From Bacillota bacterium (lineage in GTDB: Bacteria > Bacillota_I > Bacilli_A > RF39 > UBA660), in the NCBI GenBank assembly GCA_015059245.1, contig SVAU01000006.1, forward strand, positions 67,981-131,980: a DNA stretch of 64,000 nt. Reading direction: 5' to 3'. Positions 1 to 7,514 of the stretch are shown piece by piece. Position numbers and translations under genes: made by a program. The notes beneath the pieces were generated by a model. It was not told the DNA's origin and did no database searches. It saw only the letters and a list, made by a program, of their open reading frames with translations. Position 1 is the first letter of the stretch. Every line of letters begins with the position of its first letter.

Positions 1-352
1 CTACATTATAAAAATATTGGGTCTTATCAGTCGAATTATAAAGTGTAACTGAATATGTGATAGAAGAAGTTGCTTTGGTAGATGACAAAGAAATTGTAGT
101 GTCTAATGTTGCCCCTACTATACTATTTATCTTTGAACTAGATGTATTAGCACTTACGTTACTATGGTATGTTGCTTCTGTTATATATACACCTGATTGT
201 TCTTTAGCTATTGCTTCTCCGTCTATGTTTAGGTTTATTGAATTGATAACAGCATATCCTACACCCATGAAAAGAATAGATATGAATATTATCATAGGGA
301 AATATTTTTGATAATTAGATCGTTGTGCTTTAGTTTTCTTCTTGTTATTCAT
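1..352 (-). CDS. SipW-type secreted surface protein, partial (C-terminus beyond window)
   Basis: The gene starts at ATG 352 and runs off the left edge; 117 codons are visible. The N-terminus has a basic cytoplasmic stretch (NNKKKTKAQR), a hydrophobic segment, then GVGYAVINS at about residues 30-38 and a Ser/Thr-rich beta-type region. The same GVGYA-(V/L)-(V/I)-NS junction occurs in the two proteins at 2707-3234 and 3283-3789, so these are three paralogous export substrates. The arrangement matches proteins processed by SipW-type signal peptidases (TasA/camelysin-like), here presumably the peptidase encoded at 1532-2677. It is the last visible gene of that operon, 39 bases after the DUF5305-like gene. 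The basic lead is longer than in the other two. Function is inferred: a surface or matrix subunit. Confidence 0.65.
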   Translation of the reverse strand, partial: MNNKKKTKAQRSNYQKYFPMIIFISILFMGVGYAVINSINLNIDGEAIAKEQSGVYITEATYHSNVSANTSSSKINSIVGATLDTTISLSSTKATSSITYSVTLYNSTDKTQYFYNV

Positions 353-391
353 ACTTATTCCTTTCTAGTAAAAAATGAGTTTCTAAGAAAC

Positions 392-1516
392 TCATTCTAA
401 TTCTTTTTTATTGATTTTTTCTATTTGATACTGAATCTCTTTTTCTATATCACTTACTTTTAATCTGTAAATATATAATAACTTAGTACTACTTGGTATT
501 ATGAAGTATGCACCAGTTTTTTCATTATTTTCTCTCATAAGAATTGGTTGTCTTATTGTATCTCTTATTTCTAACATATCTTCAAAAGAATTAACTTTTA
601 ACATGTGATAATCTCTAAAGTAGAAATCATTACCTAACATTTGAATATATGTTCCATAGTTATTTAATATTTTCTTTAATTCTTTTTCATATATTGTTTC
701 TGCAGATTGAGTTTTAATTACATATCTTAATATATATGCTAATAATAGTACTGCTAATATTAGGAAGAATATACCTAAAATTAAATATACTTTATCTTCT
801 TCTTTTAATGTACTACATTGTAATACGTTGTTAGAAGTATTAACTATGTTATCACTAACATCTATTGAAATAGTATTTTGTGTAAGTGGTATTATTACAC
901 TTAATGTAGTAGCTTTAGATACGTTTTCTGAATAGTCTTCACAGTCTCCTGCTACTGATACTCTCATATTTACTCTTAGATTACTTTCTGCACTATCTAA
1001 TTTATATGTAGATATGAATTTTTTGATATAGTCATTATATTTTGCATAGTTAATATCTATATTTTCTTTAATATTAACATTTAAGTTATTTGTATTATGT
1101 TCTTGTTCTTCTAATAGAACTTCTGTTTTATTATATAGAATATTTTGAGTATTCTTTTCTTTTACTTCTAATTCTGCTTCGATACTATATTTGTATTTGT
1201 ATTCAATTTCTTTATTATCAATATTTATTTGATAATTGAAGTTAGCTGTTATAGTATCTATTAAATTAGAAATATATTGTTGATTGTTTTCTAAATAAGG
1301 ATTTTCAAAGAATTCATTTTCTTTTAAGTTTACTTTGTAATCTACAAGACTTGATTCATTATATGGAACGTATTGTGCTGCTGATTTAACTTTATAGATT
1401 GCAAAGAATGTTGAAGATAATAGAACAATTAAGATAATAGCGAAAGAAAAAGAAATAATAGCGCTACGTCTTTTGGTTTGTGTAATTAGTAATTTTTTTA
1501 CTTCTTTTCTTTTCAT
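392..1516 (-). CDS. DUF5305-like membrane protein of the SipW operon
   Basis: This 374-residue protein has one membrane helix near residues 20-42, an extracytoplasmic domain of about 200 residues that begins YVPYNES, a second membrane helix near 245-270, and a cytoplasmic tail of about 100 residues. The topology (TM, beta-rich outer domain, TM, basic tail) and the position beside a SipW-type signal peptidase resemble the DUF5305 family, which is known next to such peptidases. I recognise this by overall pattern, not by a diagnostic motif. The start has a good ribosome site (AAAGGAG, 8 bases away), and the gene follows the signal peptidase by 15 bases, so the two are co-transcribed. A role in assembly or anchoring of the GVGYA proteins is inference. 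Confidence 0.55.
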   Translation of the reverse strand: MKRKEVKKLLITQTKRRSAIISFSFAIILIVLLSSTFFAIYKVKSAAQYVPYNESSLVDYKVNLKENEFFENPYLENNQQYISNLIDTITANFNYQINIDNKEIEYKYKYSIEAELEVKEKNTQNILYNKTEVLLEEQEHNTNNLNVNIKENIDINYAKYNDYIKKFISTYKLDSAESNLRVNMRVSVAGDCEDYSENVSKATTLSVIIPLTQNTISIDVSDNIVNTSNNVLQCSTLKEEDKVYLILGIFFLILAVLLLAYILRYVIKTQSAETIYEKELKKILNNYGTYIQMLGNDFYFRDYHMLKVNSFEDMLEIRDTIRQPILMRENNEKTGAYFIIPSSTKLLYIYRLKVSDIEKEIQYQIEKINKKELE

Positions 1517-1531
1517 ACTGCTACTCCTTTA

Positions 1532-2677
1532 TTATTCGAATAAACTTCGTACCCATAATGTTGGATAACCAAGATATTTTATTCTTAAATTTACTACACC
1601 TTGGATATCTGATTGTGTTCTATATCCAAGATCCATGTTTTTGTTAGCATCACCTTTTGTATAATAGTGATACTCTCCGTTTACTTTTATTATATTATCT
1701 ATTCTATGTATTGTTTGCATTCCGTTATAATCAAAGATTATTACGTTTCCTTCTTGTAGTTCTTGAGTTGTATATTTTTCAAAAATAATAGCATCACCTT
1801 TATTTAAGGTACCTGTCATACTTTTTGATCCTATTACCATTATACCATAATGGAACTGACATGATATTAACATTATTAATCCTGCTGTTATTATCATAAG
1901 AATTGTATTAATAATAAATTCTTTTCTTTGATCGCCGTATGATACTGCAAATTCATTTTTTGAAAATAATTTTTCTATAATCACATACATTATGTATGGA
2001 TATAACATTTTTAGAAATGATTCAAAGAATGTATATATTTGTGGTACTACAGGAATAATATATGGGAATAATGTTATTATTAGTCTATATATTATTATGC
2101 CTCTCTTATCATATCTTATTGAAACATAATTAAATAATAAGTTAGATGATAATGAAGCAAATAGTACATAACCTACTATTGTAAGTAAGTCTTCTAAGTT
2201 TTTTATATTATATGAACCATTATATATTAATAAATCTATTATAACCATTGATATGAATGTTATGAATGGTGATAGATTTATTTTTTTTGATTTAATTGTA
2301 ATTGTTAAATCTTGACATAAGAATGTTTCTCTTATGTTTTCTGTTGCTACTATGATTATTGTTAATGGAATTATTATTCTAAATAAAGTATTTATTGAAA
2401 ATAATATTTTTGAATTAACTAAGTCAAAATATAATCCTGTAGCGTAATATATTCCTAAATACATAAGAGCAAGTACTATCATAATTATCATTACTTGATC
2501 TTTGTAATGGGATTTTATTTTTTTTCTTTTTAGTAGTTTGTGACATATTATTGCATATGTCGTTAGTAATATTGCTATCCCCCATCTAGCGTAAGATGTT
2601 GGGATTAGGAAAGCTAGAAGAAGGATTGGTATTAATACTAATTCTAATACGTAAGATTTTACTTTATCAGTCTTCAT
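1532..2677 (-). CDS. SipW/ER-type signal peptidase I with N-terminal polytopic domain
   Basis: The C-terminal third (from about residue 275) is a type I signal peptidase of the SipW/ER class. It has the serine motif GSKSM (Ser286), then TIHRI with His324 in place of the usual catalytic lysine, and the conserved GDAN turn about 20 residues later. This Ser/His pair is the mark of archaeal, eukaryotic and SipW enzymes. Family members are usually about 180-200 residues; this one is 381. The first 270 residues form a separate membrane domain of about seven or eight helices with no motif I recognise. Start: ATG 2677 after AAAGGAT. It should cleave the GVGYA-type precursors encoded on both sides. 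Confidence 0.8.
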   Translation of the reverse strand: MKTDKVKSYVLELVLIPILLLAFLIPTSYARWGIAILLTTYAIICHKLLKRKKIKSHYKDQVMIIMIVLALMYLGIYYATGLYFDLVNSKILFSINTLFRIIIPLTIIIVATENIRETFLCQDLTITIKSKKINLSPFITFISMVIIDLLIYNGSYNIKNLEDLLTIVGYVLFASLSSNLLFNYVSIRYDKRGIIIYRLIITLFPYIIPVVPQIYTFFESFLKMLYPYIMYVIIEKLFSKNEFAVSYGDQRKEFIINTILMIITAGLIMLISCQFHYGIMVIGSKSMTGTLNKGDAIIFEKYTTQELQEGNVIIFDYNGMQTIHRIDNIIKVNGEYHYYTKGDANKNMDLGYRTQSDIQGVVNLRIKYLGYPTLWVRSLFE

Positions 2678-2706
2678 GGCTATCCTTTCTATTTATTTTT
2701 ATTTTA

Positions 2707-3234
2707 CTATGCTGGGCAGTTAATACCAGCTACTGTTGGGTCTTTTGGTGTTGCATTTAGTTTTAATGTAATATTTGTTGAACTATCAGCAGCATCTACT
2801 GGAGTTTTTTTCATTGTAACTCTAACTGTAACAACAGTTTGTGCTGATTTATTTTTACATACATAACCGTTTGAATCTATATCAGCAGTTACGTCAAAAT
2901 AATCTGAATTAGAGTTTGTTAAACTTTCTTGAGTTAATAGACCTACTACGTCAGTTTCAGCGTTTTCTACATAGTATGTAGCTGTTACTGTTTCATTTAA
3001 TGTTAAATCTTTTACTGTAATAGTTGCATCTAGTGAACCAGCTGTTGCTTTTGCTGTTACTTTTGAACTAGATCCTTGTGCTTCTCCTGTAAAATATACA
3101 TCTAGATTTTCTGATGCAGCTCCTGCTGTACCTGTTACTGTTAAACTAATTGAATTAACTACTGCATAACCTACACCTAATAGGAATGATAATGCAAATA
3201 GTATTACTAATAAATAATTACTTTTCTTTTTCAT
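2707..3234 (-). CDS. SipW-type secreted surface protein (second paralogue)
   Basis: This 175-residue precursor has a short lysine-rich start (MKKKSN), a hydrophobic segment and then GVGYAVVNS at residues 20-28, followed by LTVTGTAGA. The mature part is rich in Thr, Ser, Val and Ala with alternating hydrophobic residues, as in an all-beta domain. Two cysteines near the C-terminus (in YVCKN and INCPA) may form a disulfide. It resembles its neighbour at 3283-3789 through the whole length, including TVTATYYV versus ETVAATYTV. The ribosome site AGAGGAG is 6 bases before ATG 3234. Probably a cell-surface or fibre subunit cleaved by the signal peptidase encoded 29 bases downstream. I do not recognise a named family. 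Confidence 0.65.
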   Translation of the reverse strand: MKKKSNYLLVILFALSFLLGVGYAVVNSISLTVTGTAGAASENLDVYFTGEAQGSSSKVTAKATAGSLDATITVKDLTLNETVTATYYVENAETDVVGLLTQESLTNSNSDYFDVTADIDSNGYVCKNKSAQTVVTVRVTMKKTPVDAADSSTNITLKLNATPKDPTVAGINCPA

Positions 3235-3282
3235 AATATCTCCTCTTTTCTTTATATTTATTTTATAAAGTTTAACTCCTTT

Positions 3283-3789
3283 CTATTTATTATTAATTGG
3301 TGTTGCATTAAATGTTATTGTTATTTGTGCTTCACTTTGTTCTTTAGTTAGTGGTGTTTTAATTAATGTAACACTTATTTTGATATCAAGTTCACCATTT
3401 TTGGCTTGTACAATATCATTTTCTTTTAAGTTAGTAGTTACTTTAAAATATTCTGGATTACTATTTACGATGCTTGTTGTAACTAAGTTAGCATGGACAT
3501 CTAGTTCCTTATTTTGAACTGTATATGTTGCTGCTACTGTTTCATTTAATTTTAAGTTTTTTACTTCTAAGCTGGCAGATAGGTCTTCGTCTTCTTTTTT
3601 TGTTGCTACTACTTTCTCTGGGTTTGTAACTATTGTTTCTTCTTTAAATATTACTTCTAGTTCTTGTGTTTTGGATGTTCCTGTTCCTGTTATATTTAAT
3701 GTAACAGAGTTAACTAAGGCATATCCAACACCCAAGAAAAATACAACTAGCATTATTATCATTGCAAATCTTGTTTTTGATTTATCCAT
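3283..3789 (-). CDS. SipW-type secreted surface protein (first gene of operon)
   Basis: This is a 168-residue precursor: MDKSKTR, a hydrophobic helix, GVGYALVNS at residues 20-28, then LNITGTG and a beta-rich mature domain with no cysteines. It is the first gene of the five-gene secretion operon. An extended -10 promoter lies about 32 bases before the start, with AGTAGGT as ribosome site. Its mature domain is about the same length as the next protein and aligns with it end to end, so the pair arose by duplication. The paralogue starting at 352 is more divergent. Placing three substrates with one dedicated peptidase is typical of TasA/SipW-like systems. The function of the assembled product is unknown. 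Confidence 0.65.
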   Translation of the reverse strand: MDKSKTRFAMIIMLVVFFLGVGYALVNSVTLNITGTGTSKTQELEVIFKEETIVTNPEKVVATKKEDEDLSASLEVKNLKLNETVAATYTVQNKELDVHANLVTTSIVNSNPEYFKVTTNLKENDIVQAKNGELDIKISVTLIKTPLTKEQSEAQITITFNATPINNK

Positions 3790-3821
3790 AATATGACCTA
3801 CTATCTTATTATTACTATTTT

Positions 3822-3830
3822 AGTATAACA
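3822..3830 (-). promoter_or_regulatory. Extended -10 promoter of the SipW operon
   Basis: On the minus strand the sequence reads TGTTATACT. This is an extended -10 element (TGn plus TATACT) with no clear -35, ending about 32 bases before ATG 3789. Confidence 0.55.
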
Positions 3831-3874
3831 CTTATACTGAAAAATGTATAGAATTTTGTTCTATTTTTTTGCAT

Positions 3875-3900
3875 AAAAAAAGAGCTTATTATTAAGCTCT
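3875..3900 (-). terminator. Terminator after efp
   Basis: An 8-base-pair stem (AGAGCTTA/TAAGCTCT) with a 4-base loop is followed on the minus strand by a T run. It overlaps the efp stop codon. Confidence 0.8.
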
Positions 3901-4458
3901 ACTTGAATATTTTCCGTCTTCTGTAGAAACGATTATTCTTTCACCTTCAGTGATGAATAATGGAACTTTAACAACAAGACCATTTTCTAATGTTGCATCT
4001 TTTTGTGCATTATTAGTTGTGTTACCTTTAACTGCTTCAGTAGTTTCAGTAACAACGTATTCAACTTTTTCTGGTAATGTAATACCAATTATTTCTCCTT
4101 GATAGAAAGCTATTTGTACTTCCATATTTTCAAGTAAGAATTTCTTTTCTTCTACTAATTTATCTTCAGTAATTTCAGTTTGTTCATATGTTTCATTATC
4201 CATGAATACATAACCTGTTCCACTGTTATATAGATAAGCCATTTTTTTCTTTTCAACATGAGCTTTTTCTACTTTAACACTACTGTTAATAGTTTCTTCA
4301 ATAGTAGCACCAGTTCTTAAGTTACGCATTTTAACTTTCATGAAAGCAGCACCCTTACCTGGTTTAACATGTAAGAAGCTTTGAATTAAATATAACTTAC
4401 CATCATAGATGATTGTCATACCATTTTTTATATCATTAATATTAATTAATCCGTTCAT
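3892..4458 (-). CDS. efp: Translation elongation factor P
   Basis: EF-P binds the ribosome E site and relieves stalling at polyproline stretches. The 188-residue length fits the three-domain family (KOW-like domain, then two OB domains). The conserved loop KPGKGAAF is at about residues 32-39; Lys35 is at the tip position that is modified in other bacteria. LRTGAT and the C-terminal segment NGLVVKVPLFI..GE are also typical. The final residues (KYSSRA) match the usual ending. The start at ATG 4458 has GAGGGTGT upstream. The gene lies 18 bases after rpmG, so the two form a translation operon. Several proteins in this window carry Pro-rich linkers (the regulator at 6913 and the kinase at 12128) that would be natural EF-P clients. 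Confidence 0.95.
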   Translation of the reverse strand: MNGLININDIKNGMTIIYDGKLYLIQSFLHVKPGKGAAFMKVKMRNLRTGATIEETINSSVKVEKAHVEKKKMAYLYNSGTGYVFMDNETYEQTEITEDKLVEEKKFLLENMEVQIAFYQGEIIGITLPEKVEYVVTETTEAVKGNTTNNAQKDATLENGLVVKVPLFITEGERIIVSTEDGKYSSRA

Positions 4459-4476
4459 TAATTACACCCTCTTACA

Positions 4477-4641
4477 CTATTTTTTTTCTTTATGAACAGT
4501 TTGTTTATTACACCATTTACAAAATTTATTAAGTTCTAATTTTTCAGTTGTATTCTTTTTATTTTTAACTGTAACATAGTTTTCATGTTTACATTCTGTA
4601 CAAACTAGAGCTATATTAGGTCTATTTTCATTTTTTGCCAT
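4477..4641 (-). CDS. rpmG: 50S ribosomal protein L33
   Basis: This 54-residue protein starts at ATG 4641 after a strong AAAGGAGGG ribosome site. It has the bacterial L33 pattern: ALVCTEC near the N-terminus, [11 protein letters not shown] in the middle, then [12 protein letters not shown] and a basic tail with HKE. The four cysteines (CTEC and CKWC) make the zinc-binding form of L33; many bacteria also carry a cysteine-free copy used under zinc shortage. It is followed by efp on the same transcript. Identification is secure from motifs and length. Confidence 0.95.
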   Translation of the reverse strand: MAKNENRPNIALVCTECKHENYVTVKNKKNTTEKLELNKFCKWCNKQTVHKEKK

Positions 4642-4688
4642 AGTACTGCCCTCCTTTTTTAATCCGTTCCTATTGTATCACATATTTT

Positions 4689-6563
4689 TTAATTTTCAAA
4701 TAGTAATTTAGTAACTTCTTTAGAAATATAGCGGTTTATTGGGGCTGTATAAGGGGTTTTTGCTTCTTCATATGATACATTTGGGGTAATTACTACTACT
4801 GAGTACTTAGGATTGTCATATGGAGCGTACATTACGTATGATTGGTTTATAGTAGTTATATCTTTGTTATATATTACTTGTGATGTACCTGTTTTACCTG
4901 CTGGTTTATATTTTAGATTAGTATATCCATACCCTGTACCTAGTAATACTTCTTGAAATCCCTTATCTATTCTTTCAAAGTTTGATTCTACTTTATTTAA
5001 TAAATTTGGTTGGTATGTATATATTGTTTCTTTGTTATTTTTTATAGATGATAGGTAGTGTAATGAATATCTATTGCCTTTTGTAGCTATTGTGTTTATG
5101 TAATTTGTTAGTTGCATGGGAGTATATGTATCGTATTGACCTATACTATAGTTTAATAATAAGTCTGCTGATATTATATTTCCTTTAATACCTGTTGATT
5201 CGTTTTCTAAGTCTATACCTGTACTTGATCCTAAACCAAATGATTTAAATGTGTTTCGATATATATCGAAGTGTTTATCTGTTACGTTTAGTTTCATATT
5301 ATACTTATATTTTTGTCCTACTAGTTTTATTACAGTTTGGAATTGATATGAGTTAGAAGATGTTCTTAGAGCTTTTATATCGTCTATGTAACCATTATAT
5401 TTATATGAGCATTTTTCTGGTACTAAGTATAACTTAATACACATATCTTTTCTTTTTTTATTGTCTATTAAGTTATTTTGATAACCTACAGTATGTGATG
5501 CTCCTTTTACTACTGATCCTACTGTGAAGGAGTTAGTTATTAGATTAGTTGATATATCATAATATGTATCTTTTACTTTCATAAGAGCGTTACTTGATAT
5601 TATTTCTCCAGTATTAGGATTACTTACTATTACATATGCTGAATTAAAGTATTTGGTGTTTTTTAGTTTTTTTGATTTATCTATGTTATCTTTTATTATT
5701 TTATTTATTTTTTGTTGTAGTTCTATATCTATAGTTAAATATATATCATTACCTGGTATTGATTCTTTTATTTTTGTTAATGAATTATCTTTGTTTACTA
5801 TGTATTTTGCTGGTGTTCCTCTTAAGTATTCATCGTATTCTTTTTCTAGGTAACTTAGACCTACTTTATCGTTTATGTTGTAACCTTTAGCTAAGTAATA
5901 GTCTTTATTTTCTTTTGTGATATTGCCTACAGTACCATATATATCGTTTAATGTATCATATAGATATTTTCTTTTTATTGTGTGTTCACAGGTAAGTCCT
6001 GGTATATTTTTACTATTTATAGATGCACATATTTCGTTTGATACGTCTTCTTGTATTATTTTATTATCGTAGTAGTATCCCTCTGTTAATAAGTTATGTA
6101 TTGTTATTATTTTTTGTTGTTCTAAAGTATAAGTAGGAACTATTCTACTTAGTTTTATTCTTTCTATTTCTTGTAAAGTAAGTTTTCTTCTTTCGTATAG
6201 ATTTTGTTCTTCTTTAGTTAATAAGTTACTAGTGTCTTCATATTTAAGATAGTATTGTTTTTGTTCTTCTATGGTAGAAGGTGTTACTTCTATTATGTTG
6301 TTTAACATAGTTGATATTTCTAATATATTAGAGTTATTTATTTGACGGAATACTATTGTGTTTATACCAATATTATCTACTAGTACTTTACCATTTCTAT
6401 CTAATATACGACCTCTTGGTGTATTTATTCCATTTATTATTTTATTTGTTTTAGATAGATATAAATCATAATAGTAGTTATGTTTATATACTGATAAGTA
6501 TATGTATCTAGATGAAGTTATTATAGTTAGTATTATTATGATAGATATGTATATTTTTTTCAT
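4689..6563 (-). CDS. Class B penicillin-binding protein (PBP2/FtsI family transpeptidase)
   Basis: This enzyme cross-links peptidoglycan at the outer face of the membrane. After one N-terminal membrane helix comes the class B dimerisation module with RGRILDRNG near residue 50. The transpeptidase domain then follows, with the active-site motif SVVK (Ser350), SSN at about 402-404 and KTGTS at about 547. I place the start at ATG 6563 (MKKIYISI), because AGGTGAT lies 5 bases before it; a longer reading to 6605 has no ribosome site. The protein is 624 residues, near the usual length, and lacks C-terminal PASTA domains. It could serve elongation or division; the sequence alone does not decide. It shows the organism makes a cell wall, so it is not a true mollicute. 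Confidence 0.85.
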   Translation of the reverse strand: MKKIYISIIIILTIITSSRYIYLSVYKHNYYYDLYLSKTNKIINGINTPRGRILDRNGKVLVDNIGINTIVFRQINNSNILEISTMLNNIIEVTPSTIEEQKQYYLKYEDTSNLLTKEEQNLYERRKLTLQEIERIKLSRIVPTYTLEQQKIITIHNLLTEGYYYDNKIIQEDVSNEICASINSKNIPGLTCEHTIKRKYLYDTLNDIYGTVGNITKENKDYYLAKGYNINDKVGLSYLEKEYDEYLRGTPAKYIVNKDNSLTKIKESIPGNDIYLTIDIELQQKINKIIKDNIDKSKKLKNTKYFNSAYVIVSNPNTGEIISSNALMKVKDTYYDISTNLITNSFTVGSVVKGASHTVGYQNNLIDNKKRKDMCIKLYLVPEKCSYKYNGYIDDIKALRTSSNSYQFQTVIKLVGQKYKYNMKLNVTDKHFDIYRNTFKSFGLGSSTGIDLENESTGIKGNIISADLLLNYSIGQYDTYTPMQLTNYINTIATKGNRYSLHYLSSIKNNKETIYTYQPNLLNKVESNFERIDKGFQEVLLGTGYGYTNLKYKPAGKTGTSQVIYNKDITTINQSYVMYAPYDNPKYSVVVITPNVSYEEAKTPYTAPINRYISKEVTKLLFEN

Positions 6564-6625
6564 ATTATCACCTATTATTAGTATTAGAATTTGTAGTTTA
6601 TTCATACTATTTATTAGGTGATTTT

Positions 6626-6886
6626 ATGTATTTTATAGTTAAAAGATATGTTGATAATATGAGTATTCATGATTTAAATAATATGGCTATATCTAAAGGG
6701 ATTGGTTTATCTAAAGTAGAATTGGAATTTTCTTACGAATTTATAAAGAAGAATTGGATGAATGTTTTAAGTAATAAGGGTTTGTTTGATATAGATAAAT
6801 ATAAGAGTAAGTATAGTGAAGAAAATTTTAATAAGATTAAGAGTTTATATAAAGAGTTGTTGTTAAAATATGGGATGTATTTGTAA
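6626..6886 (+). CDS. Small conserved protein, possibly DUF2624 (YqfT-like)
   Basis: This 86-residue protein is read divergently from the penicillin-binding protein gene, with AGGTG correctly spaced before ATG 6626. It has no signal peptide or membrane helix. It is predicted to be helical, with a segment (about residues 13-60) reading 'Leu-rich helix, SKGIGLSK, helix' followed by a basic, Lys/Tyr-rich tail. The pattern of a short helical domain with an L(S/T)K turn recalls the DUF2624/YqfT family of Bacilli, but the match is weak. It ends in a hairpin shared with the convergent regulator gene. Function unknown. Confidence 0.5.
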   Translation: MYFIVKRYVDNMSIHDLNNMAISKGIGLSKVELEFSYEFIKKNWMNVLSNKGLFDIDKYKSKYSEENFNKIKSLYKELLLKYGMYL

Positions 6887-6892
6887 ATAAAA

Positions 6893-6914
6893 AAGATACA
6901 CTTTTGTGTATCTT
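6893..6914. terminator. Bidirectional terminator between convergent genes
   Basis: A 9-base-pair perfect stem (AAGATACAC/GTGTATCTT) with a TTTT loop, A run on the left. It serves the small plus-strand gene and the response regulator gene, and overlaps the latter's stop codon. Confidence 0.8.
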
Positions 6915-7512
6915 ATTTACTGTATCTAGCTATTTTATCTTTGATGATGTCACTATCAAATGGTTTTTTGATCATATCTACTACACCATAGTCGAAAGCT
7001 TTTTCTATACTTTCTTTGCTAGTGTCACCACTTATGATTATTACTGGAATATCAACGTTGTACTTTTGAATATGTTCTAAAACAAAGAATCCATCTGCTT
7101 TTGGCATTACTAAATCTAATAAAATAATGTTTAAGTTATTTAGATTTTGTTGTATTTTTTCAATAGCATCATTTCCGTCTACTGCCATAGTAATATTATA
7201 ATCATTTATAAATATTCTTTCTAAGTAGTTACGAATCATACTAGAATCGTCAACAATAAGAATTGATTTCATGTTTGCTTCTGTTAATGTATCTGGTTCT
7301 TCTACTACTTCTAGTGTTTCGATTGGAGTAGATGCTGGTGCAGGAGCTGGTGCTGGTGCAGGTGCTGGATTATTAGATTGTTGTTCGTATTCAGCAAACA
7401 TTGCGTTGATATTGTTTTTTAGTATCTTCATTTGCAATTGTGCATCTTCATTAGAATTAGCTAATGATTTATTAATTGTTTCATTAATTTTGTCTAATAA
7501 TTCTTTATTCAT
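6913..7512 (-). CDS. Single-domain response regulator with helical N-terminus and Pro-Ala linker
   Basis: The protein has three parts: a helical segment of about 45 residues, a (PA)n linker near residues 49-60 followed by an acidic stretch, and a CheY-like receiver domain from about residue 80 to the end. The receiver keeps the acidic pair (IVDDS), the phosphorylated Asp in ILLDLVMP, the Thr/Ser switch (IIISGD) and the conserved Lys (IKKPFD). No DNA-binding, enzymatic or other output domain is present. The gene overlaps the end of the kinase operon 9780/7515 and is the only free receiver protein in the kinase array, so it is the best candidate for the common phosphate acceptor. The N-terminal helices may contact a partner or form oligomers. 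Confidence 0.85.
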   Translation of the reverse strand: MNKELLDKINETINKSLANSNEDAQLQMKILKNNINAMFAEYEQQSNNPAPAPAPAPAPASTPIETLEVVEEPDTLTEANMKSILIVDDSSMIRNYLERIFINDYNITMAVDGNDAIEKIQQNLNNLNIILLDLVMPKADGFFVLEHIQKYNVDIPVIIISGDTSKESIEKAFDYGVVDMIKKPFDSDIIKDKIARYSK

Positions 7513-7514
7513 AT

